From Symbiodinium natans (Eukaryota > Sar > Dinophyceae > Suessiales > Symbiodiniaceae), in contig CAJNDS010000062.1 in the NCBI GenBank assembly GCA_905221605.1, positions 177,886-241,885 on the forward strand: a DNA stretch of 64,000 nucleotides, in the 5' to 3' direction. This document shows positions 55,209 through 64,000 of this stretch, one piece after another. The notes under the pieces are model-generated. The model was not told the DNA's origin and did no database searches. It was given only the letters and a program-made list of their open reading frames with translations. The position numbers were made by a program, and so were the translations under genes. The stretch's first letter is position 1. The number at the start of each line of letters is the position of its first letter.

Positions 55209-55918
55209 GTTTCGTTTAGGGACTGTTGAGAGACTACGCAACAACTTGTACGGCCGAGCTTGCCATGATTTGCCTAAGAGCCTTTACGGTACGGTAGGCG
55301 TTCAAGCCGTGGTGCTGAGCTTCATTGCCTTCTCAAGTGCAGGAACACCTGTCACGCACAACAATAACAAGAAATAGATGCGGAACTTGGTCGTCAAGAA
55401 CCCAAACCAAGCCCTGCTAACCCCAAAGCTCTGCTCGGAGCTAACATGAGCTAACATATTCAACCGACACACTGCCCGCAATTTAAATTAAATGTCAACT
55501 CTGGGTATTCAAGCAATGATGCAGTTGCGACAAACCAAGTCTCTAGCAAAATGCCAAGAATGCCACATAACATCGCTTAGGCTGCAGTCGCCAGCAGGGC
55601 CTGAGCCAGTGAACCGGGAACCCCGGGTGTCACTTAGGATGACTCAGGCGTAGATGCCTGCTGGACGGTCGCCATGCCCTTTGAAGCACAGAGCGTGCTG
55701 CTATGTGCTGCTGTTGTCAGCCCTGGTGTCCGGTGAGCCAGAATCTGGCTCTTTTGGCGGCAGTCGAAGGATGTGAAATGGGGGAGGCGGTAGGGCCGGT
55801 AGGGATGCATGTGGTGCATGAGAGAGCCTGTAAGCCCTGAGCCAAGGCCCAGCCAGATGTCGCTTGGAACAGGGCAGCTGTGCAATGCGCGAGATGCCAC
55901 GCGATACGACAACATTAG

Positions 55919-56182
55919 TTGTTCCAGGCACTGCGTGAAAGGAAGAGCTCTGAGACACTGCTACGGTACCACTCCAATAGAACTCATACCGTCCCGCTTT
56001 CAAGCTCCACATTGAGTAGGTTGGTTGAACTCCAGGCAGCCAAAGCCGCTGCATCTTCAGCAACGTCGAATCTGAGTACGCCTTTCAGGCCAGCCTGTGA
56101 TAGTAAGTGTAGGCTGCAGGCTGGCGCATGTCTCCTTCTGTTCATGCTAGTCGATAGCAACATAAAACTGCTCAGCAGGTGA
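55919..56182 (+). CDS. Unidentified exon
   Basis: The frame reads QALRERKSSETLLRYHSNRT, SRLVELQAAKAAASSATSNL and LQAGACLLLFMLVDSNIKLL, then TGA. Confidence 0.4.
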   Translation: MFQALRERKSSETLLRYHSNRTHTVPLSSSTLSRLVELQAAKAAASSATSNLSTPFRPACDSKCRLQAGACLLLFMLVDSNIKLLSR

Positions 56183-56339
56183 TACCTGGAGATACTGACA
56201 AGCTCTTGGTCTTCTTCCAGGGTGGGGGGGCTTGCTTCAATGATGCAAGCACCCAGACAGCTTCTCGCCAGCTGCAGTACTGTTCCTTCAGGGTTCAGAG
56301 AGCCCGAGTTCTCGGCAAATAAGAGGGGTGGATGAGTGG

Positions 56340-56726
56340 TGTCAACTGCTTGGCGAGTTAAGGCTCCGCCCTGCCTGTCCCACTTGGTCGTGCAGCCTCT
56401 CGTGGGAATCTTCGACCGCGAGCACCCTGCCAACCCGTATCGCAAGTACACGATTGCCGGGTGCCCCAGGTGCCATCAGGTGCGCTGGGCGTTGCGGTTC
56501 TGTGCGCGATTTCCCCATTAGTGCCGTCAGTGAGGTCCATATCAACTACTGCAGTGGAGACTTGCACATAGGCTTCTTGGTGCAGCCATTGGGATACGTG
56601 GTGACGCCATGTCGTAAACCATGTCGCATTTGTCGCAGCTTCAACGCGGCGGATCTGGCAAGTAATCATCTGCCGAGTACAGCAGCAACTTTTGGGCTTT
56701 CAGGGAAGGACGCGGTACTCATCTGA
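56340..56726 (+). CDS. Unidentified gene, two exons with Cys pairs
   Basis: 56355-56469 reads SHLVVQPLVGIFDREHPANP, YRKYTIAGCPR before GTGCCA. 56531-56726 after TGCCGTCAG reads EVHINYCSGDLHIGFLVQPL, GYVVTPCRKPCRICRSF and ends TGA. CxxxCxxC in the second exon may bind metal. Confidence 0.45.
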   Translation, partial: CQLLGELRLRPACPTWSCSLSWESSTASTLPTRIASTRLPGAPGAIRCAGRCGSVRDFPISAVSEVHINYCSGDLHIGFLVQPLGYVVTPCRKPCRICRSFNAADLASNHLPSTAATFGLSGKDAVLI

Positions 56727-56878
56727 GGTGATGTGGTGAGATGGTATCTCGATGCGGCTGGTCAACGTGTTGAGCAGAAAGGGTTCGTGAATGCATTGTC
56801 TGCCATCAACTGGGCGAGGACTCTTAGTTCTCATGCGCCAAGGCGAAACGGACTTAAAGCAGATCTCCTTCAGTTCTT

Positions 56879-57082
56879 GTGAGGAGAAACGTGGGAAATG
56901 TGGACGGGATGCTGAGCTCTTTGGTCATTGCCGGTTCTTCCACCGGCGCGTTAGGCGCCCAAATCTGGGCTGCCACTCTGCTTGGAAGCTTCCGTGTCGA
57001 CCTCAGTTTCTCAATGTCTTTCAGATATTTTCAATCTTGTGTCTGTAAAAGAGTACCCCGGGCTCGAGTTAGGACGGTATAA
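56879..57082 (+). CDS. Possible exon, two competing frames
   Basis: One frame reads DGMLSSLVIAGSSTGALGAQ, IWAATLLGSFRVDLSFSM. The other reads CEEKRGKCGRDAELFGHCRF and FHRRVRRPNL, a CCCH-finger-like spacing. Only one can be right. Confidence 0.35.
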   Translation: MRRNVGNVDGMLSSLVIAGSSTGALGAQIWAATLLGSFRVDLSFSMSFRYFQSCVCKRVPRARVRTV

Positions 57083-57117
57083 CGATGTAGTGGCTGCTAC
57101 ACCACGAGCAAAAACCT

Positions 57118-57416
57118 GAAGGCTACCAAGCCGCAGCCGTGCTCAGCGACTCAGCTCTTGGTATCTTCCCGGAGCATGCGCAGGGTCCGCTTCTGGCAGG
57201 TGCACTCGTTGCTCCTGAACACTCGTTTTGATACTCTCCTGTTGAGCTATTAACCTTTCCACCGCAAAACTGCAGAGGCTTCGGGCTGTGCAAGACCGGC
57301 CTCCTGGATCCTTCTCCGGGGCTGAAGACGCGGTGCTTGTCCCAGCAGCTGACCATGCAGGAGAGGCGGCATTCATGGCATTCCCCGGGCATTCCCCCTC
57401 TCAAAAAAGAGTGTGA
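57118..57416 (+). CDS. Unidentified exons
   Basis: 57118-57231 reads EGYQAAAVLSDSALGIFPEH, AQGPLLAGALVAPEHSF. 57276-57416 after AACTGCAG reads RLRAVQDRPPGSFSGAEDAV, LVPAADHAGEAAFMAFPGHS. The opposite strand is also open (57143-57376) but is taken as the shadow. Confidence 0.4.
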
Positions 57417-57447
57417 CTCGCGTCGTCGCAAGTGGTACTTCTAGATC

Positions 57448-58008
57448 GTGGCATGTCGACGCATTGCGCTTGACGCCCTGTTTCTGGCGCGAGCCATGAC
57501 GGCAGGATGTGGTTCATCAGCTTTCTTCAGATCACCCGCATGTGGCCATTGCTGCTATCACCAGCCAGCAGGATGTCATGCAGCCGCCAGTCTGACCAGT
57601 CGTCTTTCTCAGACTGTCTTTTTACAGGCTACACAAGATGCTACGACTTCAAGTGACCTTGCACTCCCCATGCACTCTTCCCATCGTGCCCCATGTCCTA
57701 GGATCCGCTTCTACAACGCGGTCTGCATGGCCAACATGATGACGGAGCGAGCCACAGCTGCAGATTGGGAGTCCAAGCTCATGGACACACTGGAGTCCTA
57801 CAACAAGCATCCTGCGTTTGTTCGCTGCTCAGCTTCGTCACATACGACCCTTCATGGAGCAATGTTGACTCTTCTTCCTGAAGTTGCCAAAGGTGACCTA
57901 CTTGATATCTGGTGGTTCGAACTACTTCCTGCCCGTGAAGGTTTGCTAGATGGAATCCTTTCGACTGAGCACAACACTTGTGGGATCCCACTTCATGGTC
58001 ACTTGTGA
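57448..58008 (+). CDS. Unidentified exon, long frame
   Basis: The frame reads FYNAVCMANMMTERATAADW, ESKLMDTLESYNKHPAFVRC, LHGAMLTLLPEVAKGDLLDI and WWFELLPAREGLLDGILSTE. It is the best part of a 187-codon open stretch. The real exon probably starts near 57690. No family recognised. Confidence 0.45.
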   Translation: MACRRIALDALFLARAMTAGCGSSAFFRSPACGHCCYHQPAGCHAAASLTSRLSQTVFLQATQDATTSSDLALPMHSSHRAPCPRIRFYNAVCMANMMTERATAADWESKLMDTLESYNKHPAFVRCSASSHTTLHGAMLTLLPEVAKGDLLDIWWFELLPAREGLLDGILSTEHNTCGIPLHGHL

Positions 58009-58674
58009 AGTCCAGAAACAGGAGCTCTTCACAACGAACCTGCGCGGGAAGAAGAATGACATTCCTTCTTCTGGCCTTCTGCTCACAGACTGGCTGCAAA
58101 ACCTTCCAGAAGCCTGGCCAGCACGCAGACTCCCAGAACTTGAGCGACGACTTCATGAAGCGCTGGAAAAATGCAGTTTCATGTCCTTTCAGAAAGTCAT
58201 GCGGACAAGCAGAGGCCATGGTAATGCCTACAATGATTACTACCCTCACCAGCATCAACGTATGTCAACATCATTTTGCCAAGCTGAGGTGCTGCCTGGA
58301 CAAAGCATCTCCAGCCAGTGCAGTGAATGTGCGCCTGCCCTTCGCTCGAAGACTTTTACTGCCCCAACAGCAAGACTTCAGCAGACGGTACCTATGGAAA
58401 TTAAGTCGCGAGATCTCCCCAAGGACCAGCATCAAATCCGCTTGTTCTGTGTTTTCACATGCTTTCAAACATCTTGTCACATGTTTACACTCGCTATGTT
58501 TGGGCAGGAGAAGGACTCCAAGCACCTGCCCAGCATCCACGTCACGCCTCCGGCGCTGGAGTCTCCGTGGTGGTCAAACCTGTACTACACTGCTTTGCTG
58601 TTGACTGCTGGCGTGCTGTCGTTAGGCCCGACGCTGCGGAGTTGAAGAATGTTGAAGATCACTGGCCACCATGA
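57960..58674 (+). CDS. Unidentified long frames
   Basis: One frame is open for about 230 codons to 58645 (HFMVTCEVQKQELFTTNLRG, DWLQNLPEAWPARRLPELER, SFMSFQKVMRTSRGH). Near the end another frame looks better (GAGVSVVVKPVLHCFAVDCW, DAAELKNVEDHWPP, then TGA at 58674). An intron probably separates the two. Confidence 0.4.
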
Positions 58675-58702
58675 GATTCCATGAGCATCCCTGTGCTCTC
58701 TG

Positions 58703-59005
58703 ATGGAGGTGCTGCACGCGAGTGGTGCGCTCGTGAAACCGGCACCTTTTGCAGATGTTCCCTTCCCTGTGCACTGGCAGAGGGCACGGTGTAGGAGAAC
58801 GCGTGGGAGCGCGCGATGGCGCGCATACAGAATGAATATCCAGCTTACATTGAGTCACGATGAAGTGTGCGTTTTGTGCTCGTCTGTGTCTGTCTGCAAG
58901 CATGGCAGGGTCTGGAGTCTCAAGCAGCCAGAGACAGTCCGAAAACGAGTTGAGCCAGGCCGTCGCTCTCTTGATTCCTTCATGGGTTTCGGGTTTTCGG
59001 TGTAG
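58703..59005 (+). CDS. Unidentified open frame with ATG
   Basis: It reads MEVLHASGALVKPAPFADVP, FPVHWQRARCRRTRGSARW and NIQLTLSHDEVCVLCSSVS. It ends within a short telomere-like GGGTTTCGGG to TTTAGGG stretch (58985-59016), so the exon must stop earlier, probably by 58880. Confidence 0.4.
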   Translation: MEVLHASGALVKPAPFADVPFPVHWQRARCRRTRGSARWRAYRMNIQLTLSHDEVCVLCSSVSVCKHGRVWSLKQPETVRKRVEPGRRSLDSFMGFGFSV

Positions 59006-59365
59006 GGTTTAGGGTGCTTACTGTTGCGCTTAAGATGTTCTTCGAGAAAGCTGCGATTGGGTTTAAGACTCAAGTTCTGTGTGAGGAGACTTTCCAGTTG
59101 GCCTCGGCTCACGCAGGAGGCCGCGGCTGTCAGCCACTCTAAGCCTTGACCTACCGCCCGGCCCTCCTACATGCTGGTGTGTTTGAAGTTCTTCTGCAAA
59201 TGAGGCCACCCCTGGAGGACAACCACTGGCCGCAAGTGAAAAGACACGAGCCAAGTGCCTGCCATTGCCTAGATGCAGTGATGCATGCGTTGCATGCGGC
59301 CAGCAGCAGGTGCTCTCATGTGGGCAACCCCGACATTCCCTCATGTCAGCAAGCTACGTCATGAG

Positions 59366-59496
59366 AGGCCCAAGAAGGCGGCGGCTGGGATAACACGCCC
59401 GTGCTGGAAGCCTTGGGCTCATGCAGCGTCATCACACTTCTTGTACCTCTTCGTCTCTCAAACGCATCTCAATCGCATGAGCAGTTGCCCATCTGA
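59366..59496 (+). CDS. Unidentified exon
   Basis: After CGTCATGAG the frame reads EAQEGGGWDNTPVLEALGSC, SVITLLVPLRLSNASQSHEQ and ends LPI and TGA. Confidence 0.45.
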
Positions 59497-59825
59497 ACCT
59501 GCATCGAGGCGGCACCACATGCCGCGAAGGCAGGCAGCAAAATTACGGTCATGCGTCAGAGCTTCGAACACCTTCATGCATCCGGCTGAAGCTGCTTTAG
59601 CATTGCTTTAGCCACTTTCACGCCAGGTGTCAAAGTACATCACTCCGTCTCAGATGGTGGTGGTGAGCACCAAGGCATTTTGACGGGAAGTGCTGTACAG
59701 AAGCTTTATCCAATGTCGTGCTGGTAAAGCACGTCTCTTCGGAGTGCCTACCATGTTTTCTGGCTTTGCAGGTGGGCGACCTTGTTACTTGCATCCGCGC
59801 ATCAACAATCGCCACTTGCTTGCAG

Positions 59826-59967
59826 AGGATTGTCATACTTTGCTCGCAACTTTGCATATCTAAGTGATCTAAATCCGATCGTCGCAGACGGAAATTTCGT
59901 GCCCAAGCATGCTGGCGACAAGGACAGCGAAAAGTTGATGAAGGAAGTGTCGGAAGAGGACAGATGC
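59826..59967 (+). CDS. Unidentified exon with GTAAGT donor
   Basis: After CACTTGCTTGCAG the frame reads GLSYFARNFAYLSDLNPIVA, DGNFVPKHAGDKDSEKLMKE and VSEEDRC, ending at a consensus GTAAGT donor (59968). This is one of the best-edged exons in the window. Confidence 0.55.
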
Positions 59968-60043
59968 GTAAGTACAAGTGGCACTGCAGTCCTTCTTTGC
60001 ACAGTTCGTGTCACAGTTCGTACGAATGCACGGCGGCTGAAAA

Positions 60044-60925
60044 TTGAATTTAAAGGGTCCAGGCTGCAAGATTTGGGCGCCAAACCGGCATCCTTTCGCC
60101 GATTCAGTTCAAGAGCTGGATCGTGATCAGCAGTGCTACAGCAGCTGTCTCAAAGACAGGGGATTCTCGAGACAAGGTTTGAGTATCTTTCACATCTTGC
60201 GATGTCGTCGCACCATCGGCGATTGCTGCAAAGTGGGCCGTGCCGAGCTCGGCAACACAGCCCTGGCCGACGCTGAGTGTTGGCGAAGAACGTGGGTTAC
60301 GCCATCGCTTGCGTGTTTAACATCAGTCTTTACCCAGAATTTCTGTCCACATTCGGTCTGCTGAGCCCTACTGCCTTCTCTGTGAAGTTCTCCTCACTGT
60401 GTCCTTCGCTCCGCAGCCTTCACAGATCGGGTCCGCATTCAAGTTCATGGAGCGTTCGTGGTATGCATCAGGAATGAGTGGAATGAGCGTATCCAACCCT
60501 TGCTCGCTTCAGACGCAGGAGATGACGGAGTTCTTCATTTATGCTGGCTGCCGATTGCAAGTCCCTGCAGCGCATGTTATTAAGTGTTGTGTAAGCCGCC
60601 AGTTACTGAGGCAAGAGAGGTGAACTCGGCAATGGCAGAGCTTCGCACGCGAGCCACCGGGCATGTGTGCAGGCACAGCATCTGCTTCTCCAAAGGTTGT
60701 TACTTCGGAGGGTCCAGGCATAGTGTCCCACGCCGGCCTTGTCTATCTGTCTATCCACTTGTTTTCATGTTTTCCGTGCAGACTTTTCGTCACTTGTTGC
60801 CGATTCCTCGACTCATGCGGGGCTCCTGCATCATGTCATGTTGTCCAACCAGAGCAGCCTGCATAGATTTTAGGAGTGAGGTGTTTGATGATAAAGATCG
60901 AGCGCAGGCTGATCTCTGCGAATGA
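60044..60925 (+). CDS. Several overlapping exon-like frames
   Basis: 60060-60300 reads KIWAPNRHPFADSVQELDRD and GRAELGNTALADAECW. 60280-60400 reads LAKNVGYAIACVFNISLYPE. 60427-60590 reads DRVRIQVHGAFVVCIRNEWN, ERIQPLLASDAGDDGVLHL. 60620-60740 reads GTASASPKVVTSEGPGIVSH. They are in different frames, as expected for short exons; the joints were not worked out. Confidence 0.4.
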
Positions 60926-61292
60926 CTTGACCGGAGTTTCCAAGTTTCCTGCCCAGCTCTCAGGGCCTTTGTCGGCTTCAGCAGCTCGAATGCTCGGCCG
61001 CAGAGGGAGGAGAAAAGCGAATGATAGCCAATGTCCGAGGACCAGTCCTTCCAGAATGCCCTGACTGGCTCTGCGAAGCGGGTCCAGCTCCCAGACGAGC
61101 GCAAGCTACAAAGACACCTGCGTAAAGAGTAGTTATCCAGCTGCACTGCTGTCCATCATGGTTCTAGTATTCTAAGAAGGTGACCAAGTGTACGGTTGTC
61201 GTGGCTGTGTCCGATTTGCGTGTCGGAGGCTGTGACGCTGTACCCCGGCTATTCCGGCCCGACTGTTTTGCTGAATCTCCCGTGCGGTCCTC

Positions 61293-61783
61293 ATGGACTT
61301 TGGTCTTGAACATGCTCATTGGGGACTCATCAGCCAGTTATGTGTTCTCAAGTTAAACTCCGGTAGGTGGCTGGCGCGCATGCTAGTCTCCATCCTTACA
61401 CCACTTTTTCCTGGGGCTGTACGCGAGAAGTGGACATCTCAGCGTGTCTCATCACCGATGCTGTTTAGACACTGCATGCCGCAAGCTGGGGTAGTTTTGC
61501 TGCAGGATAAAGTTTGCAAGGGGGCCCATGGCGTACATGAAGGACTTAGAGGACCGAAGCCAGGGCATGGTGCCTCAGCACAAGCTCTACGACTCTACGA
61601 GTTTTCGAAGTTCGCCCCCAGCTGCAGGATGTGATCAAAGAGCCCACCAGGTACAGCACCTTCCGGGTCCAATCAAATGCAGACCTCATTGCCGTCAAGC
61701 CCATGAATCTTTACTTGAGCAAATGTGCCTTTCTGTTCAGGGGCATGTTCGTGGACGACTTGCAGGCGGTGCTGAACTCCTGA
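61293..61783 (+). CDS. Unidentified gene 3' end
   Basis: A frame from 61525 reads MAYMKDLEDRSQGMVPQHKL. After CCAGCTGCAG the last exon (61628-61783) reads DVIKEPTRYSTFRVQSNADL, IAVKPMNLYLSKCAFLFRGM, FVDDLQAVLNS and TGA. The interval between the protein-like parts is under 50 bases and holds a CTCTACGA x2 duplication. An earlier frame at 61293 (HWGLISQLCVLKLNSGRWLA) may be upstream coding. Confidence 0.5.
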
Positions 61784-62265
61784 AGGGCCGTCTCTGCCAG
61801 ATAAGAAGGTTTCCAGACATAGGGGGTGGGATAACTAGTAAGTATTGCGGCTCTGCCAGATCACCCAAGCATACTTGCTTTATCTTGCTTTCTCCGTTAC
61901 CATTCATGTGTTTCTGGCGGTGCCTCGTATTTGACTTAAAATACTTAAAGATGATGAGCGAATGCTCGGGAAAAAGAGGCGTCAGTTCAATCTTGGGCAA
62001 AATATAATCGCTTTTGGGGATCGTAGTCGGCTGCGAAGCCGAAAAGTCTGGCTTTCGTGGGCTGGAGAAATGGGTCCTATGCAAGTGTTGAGGTGAGAAG
62101 AAGGCCCGCTTTTCGGGCCGCGAAACTCCCAACAGGGCATTTTTTCGTCGGGGAAAGGGTCCATGCTAGCCTGCAGGGTTCTGGGACCTGGGTGGGGCGG
62201 GGAGTTGCACGCAGGGCTGAATCATTGTTGAGGGTTGAGGGTGCATTTAATTTTCTTAGTAGCTG
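61784..62265. other. Last dinoflagellate-like interval, no clear gene
   Basis: Mixed frames only. A GC hairpin-like CCCGCTTTTCGGGCCGCG occurs at about 62105. Confidence 0.35.
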
Positions 62266-64000
62266 AATGCTATAATGAATTGAAAGTGTGCACTTTTTGG
62301 TGGCTTATTATCTCAGCAACTAGGATTTGATTTGTAAACATTGGGGTTTGGTTGATGGGCTGGGATCTCAGAAGTATACTGCTTATGGCACCAAGGGTCA
62401 CCAAGGGTTTGGGTATTGGGTATCATCATGATTTATTCCTTCAGGTATTGGGAGGAATCATTAACAACCGATATTTTATTTATATTATTATTGTTTCATG
62501 GAGCTTTTTGTCTGTTCATGAATTCTGATAATATATATGAATGAAATCTTATTTTTTTCTGAGAAGCATCATTCAAAAATTTAGATTACGAGGTTATTTT
62601 ATGAAGAATGATATTGGTCGATTAATATAAGGCAGAGGTAAAAGATGATTCGTTAGGATTTATTATAATTTTCTAGTATGATATATGGAAATTCTACACG
62701 AGATCTTTATGAGATTGATAAATTTAATATTTCTTTATATTCGCAATTCTTCTTTTCTCTCGGTCGATTCTTCACTCAAATATCTTTGGAATGCTTTATA
62801 TTGGAATATTTGGATTTAAGTTTAGCATTTTTCTGGGGTATTCAATTTTAGAATTTTATTATTTTCGTATCGGCCGGTTAGAAGTCGTATGGCATGATTC
62901 TTAAATGTTGAAGGAGTCGTATGGCATGATTCTAAAATGTTGAAGGAATGTCATTTAGATTTATATTTGTTTGTGGTGGGTCTGAGATGGAGATGGTAAT
63001 CGAGAAAGAAAGGAATGATATCATTCTTCTTCTCATTTTTTCAAATTCTTCTATTTCATGGATGAATTTCTAATTGGGAATTTTTGGTGGGGGGGATTTT
63101 TTTTCTTATTTCTTCTGATATGATTCTATATTCGTGATCCCATCTAATGAATTTCATAGATAAAGTTGTTTCCCGGGAAGGTCTACAATTTCAGATCCTT
63201 TTTGGAATATTCAAATTTAGAACTTCTCTCTAGAATGGATAATTTAAATGATTAGAATATCCATTAGAATATTTATTCTTAAATTCAGAGAATCTTTGGA
63301 ATATCCATTCTTAGAATATTCCCGGAATATTTATTCGTATTTTTGGAATATATCAGCCCAGAAATCCATATAAAATTCGTGGGGTTCCGATTCTATCGAT
63401 TTTTAAATTTTATAAATTATTTATATTGTATTCTCTGATTGAATCATCCCTAGGATCTCTATTCCCAATAAGGAAAGATATCCTTCCATCCCTCGGATGA
63501 AATCATCTTTGATAATATACTAATAGGAATCTAGAGAATTTTGAAAATTTTAGATTTATTTCGATTGAAAATTGGATCTTATCAAACCAAGATATGGAGA
63601 TACATGGGGAAGATGATTCCCAAGAATGAATATATATTTCTTTTCCTCAAAATTCTAAATCGAGAGGTTGCCTCGCAACCCGACCTATCGACATCTTGTG
63701 CTCGGAGGCACTTGACCAGAATGAATTATATGGACCGACCATTGAAAATGAATAGAAAAATAGAAATCCATCCCTTTATTTTCTTTTATGACAAATCCAT
63801 CCTACGATGGAATATACGATCCTGTACCACATATAATCCATTCAAGAAAGTAATTTCCCACGAAACCCGACAAGATTGATCGATCAATTTCGTGACTCAT
63901 TCTCAGAAAATCAATATAAGAGATTTCTATTCCCAAAAATACCAATTAAGAAATAGAATATGAAACCCAACCAGGAACCAATCCAAAACAAAATAAAAAC
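62266..64000. other. AT-rich segment resembling plant organelle spacer DNA
   Basis: Composition drops sharply to roughly 70 percent AT by eye. Words such as GGAATATTCC-type repeats, long T runs, and 'gattctatcgatttttaaat'-style non-coding texture differ from the preceding 62 kb. There is a direct repeat AGTCGTATGGCATGATTCT at about 62882 and 62914. One frame (63541-63879, 112 codons) reads RYMGKMIPKNEYIFLFLKIL, but it matches no plastid gene I know. Probably foreign (plastid or mitochondrial) DNA joined to the contig. Confidence 0.55.

Noticed and set aside
57143-57376. Minus-strand frame with protein-like composition
   Set aside because: Two + frames over the same bases have better composition and an acceptor (57275), so this is treated as the shadow.
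1-62265. Relic dinoflagellate spliced-leader sequences (TTTTGGCTCAAG)
   Set aside because: I looked for the leader word and its complement; only weak partial matches such as TGGCTCAAC at about 31075 turned up. A computed search would be better.
1-62265. Transposon or retroelement genes
   Set aside because: No reverse-transcriptase YxDD context, integrase or transposase motif and no long terminal repeats were recognised.
63541-63879. 112-codon frame in the AT-rich end as a gene
   Set aside because: It is AT-driven, has no recognisable organelle protein motif, and stands alone in otherwise stop-rich sequence.
1-64000. tRNA, rRNA or CRISPR arrays
   Set aside because: No B-box/A-box pair with a cloverleaf, no rRNA core words and no spaced identical repeats were found by eye.

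Overview
The window looks like nuclear DNA of a dinoflagellate, most like the Symbiodiniaceae/Suessiales type. This rests on four things seen in the sequence: CCCTAAA/TTTAGGG telomere words scattered internally; balanced base composition with few long open frames; protein-like sequence cut into short exons by AG-ended introns; and a well-resolved RNA-recognition-motif gene near 27.7-29.2 kb whose three resolved introns all appear to begin with GC instead of GT. There is no bacterial operon structure, no rRNA or tRNA that I could find, and no recognisable transposase or reverse transcriptase.

Layout. Almost all convincing exons read on the + strand, as in the long unidirectional gene arrays known from dinoflagellates. 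1.3-5.1 kb: a helical-repeat protein. 8.8-10.4 kb: a gene with an N-terminal hydrophobic helix and several phase-0 exons. 11.0-11.5 and 15.0-16.5 kb: two degenerate minisatellite arrays. 13.1-14.1, 16.6-18.1 and 18.9-20.0 kb: unidentified multi-exon genes, the last next to a (CAG)n tract. 21.2-21.8 kb: a two-exon domain with an NNRRLW motif. 22.3-23.7 kb: an unidentified gene with a CCCH-like fragment. 24.4-27.0 kb: a proline-rich protein. 27.3-29.2 kb: a Mei2-like RRM gene. 30.1-30.6 kb: an acidic repeat protein. 32-35 kb: several exons. 35.4-36.7 kb: simple repeats, a G/C-rich inverted repeat and a telomere tract. 36.8-44.5 kb: a dense run of exons, interrupted by a hexamer repeat and a telomere-like array at 40.3-40.9 kb. 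44.8 kb: an ELMO-like domain. 45.6-61.8 kb: many short exons of unknown function, with GA-rich and telomere-like repeats.

The last ~1.7 kb (from about 62.27 kb) changes abruptly to AT-rich sequence resembling land-plant organelle spacer DNA. It is probably a misjoin or a foreign insert.

Limits. Gene models were made by eye from reading frame, residue composition and splice-site words. Overlapping frames in this DNA often both look protein-like, so exon edges are approximate, neighbouring exons may belong to different genes, and most functions are left open. A transcript alignment would settle most of them.
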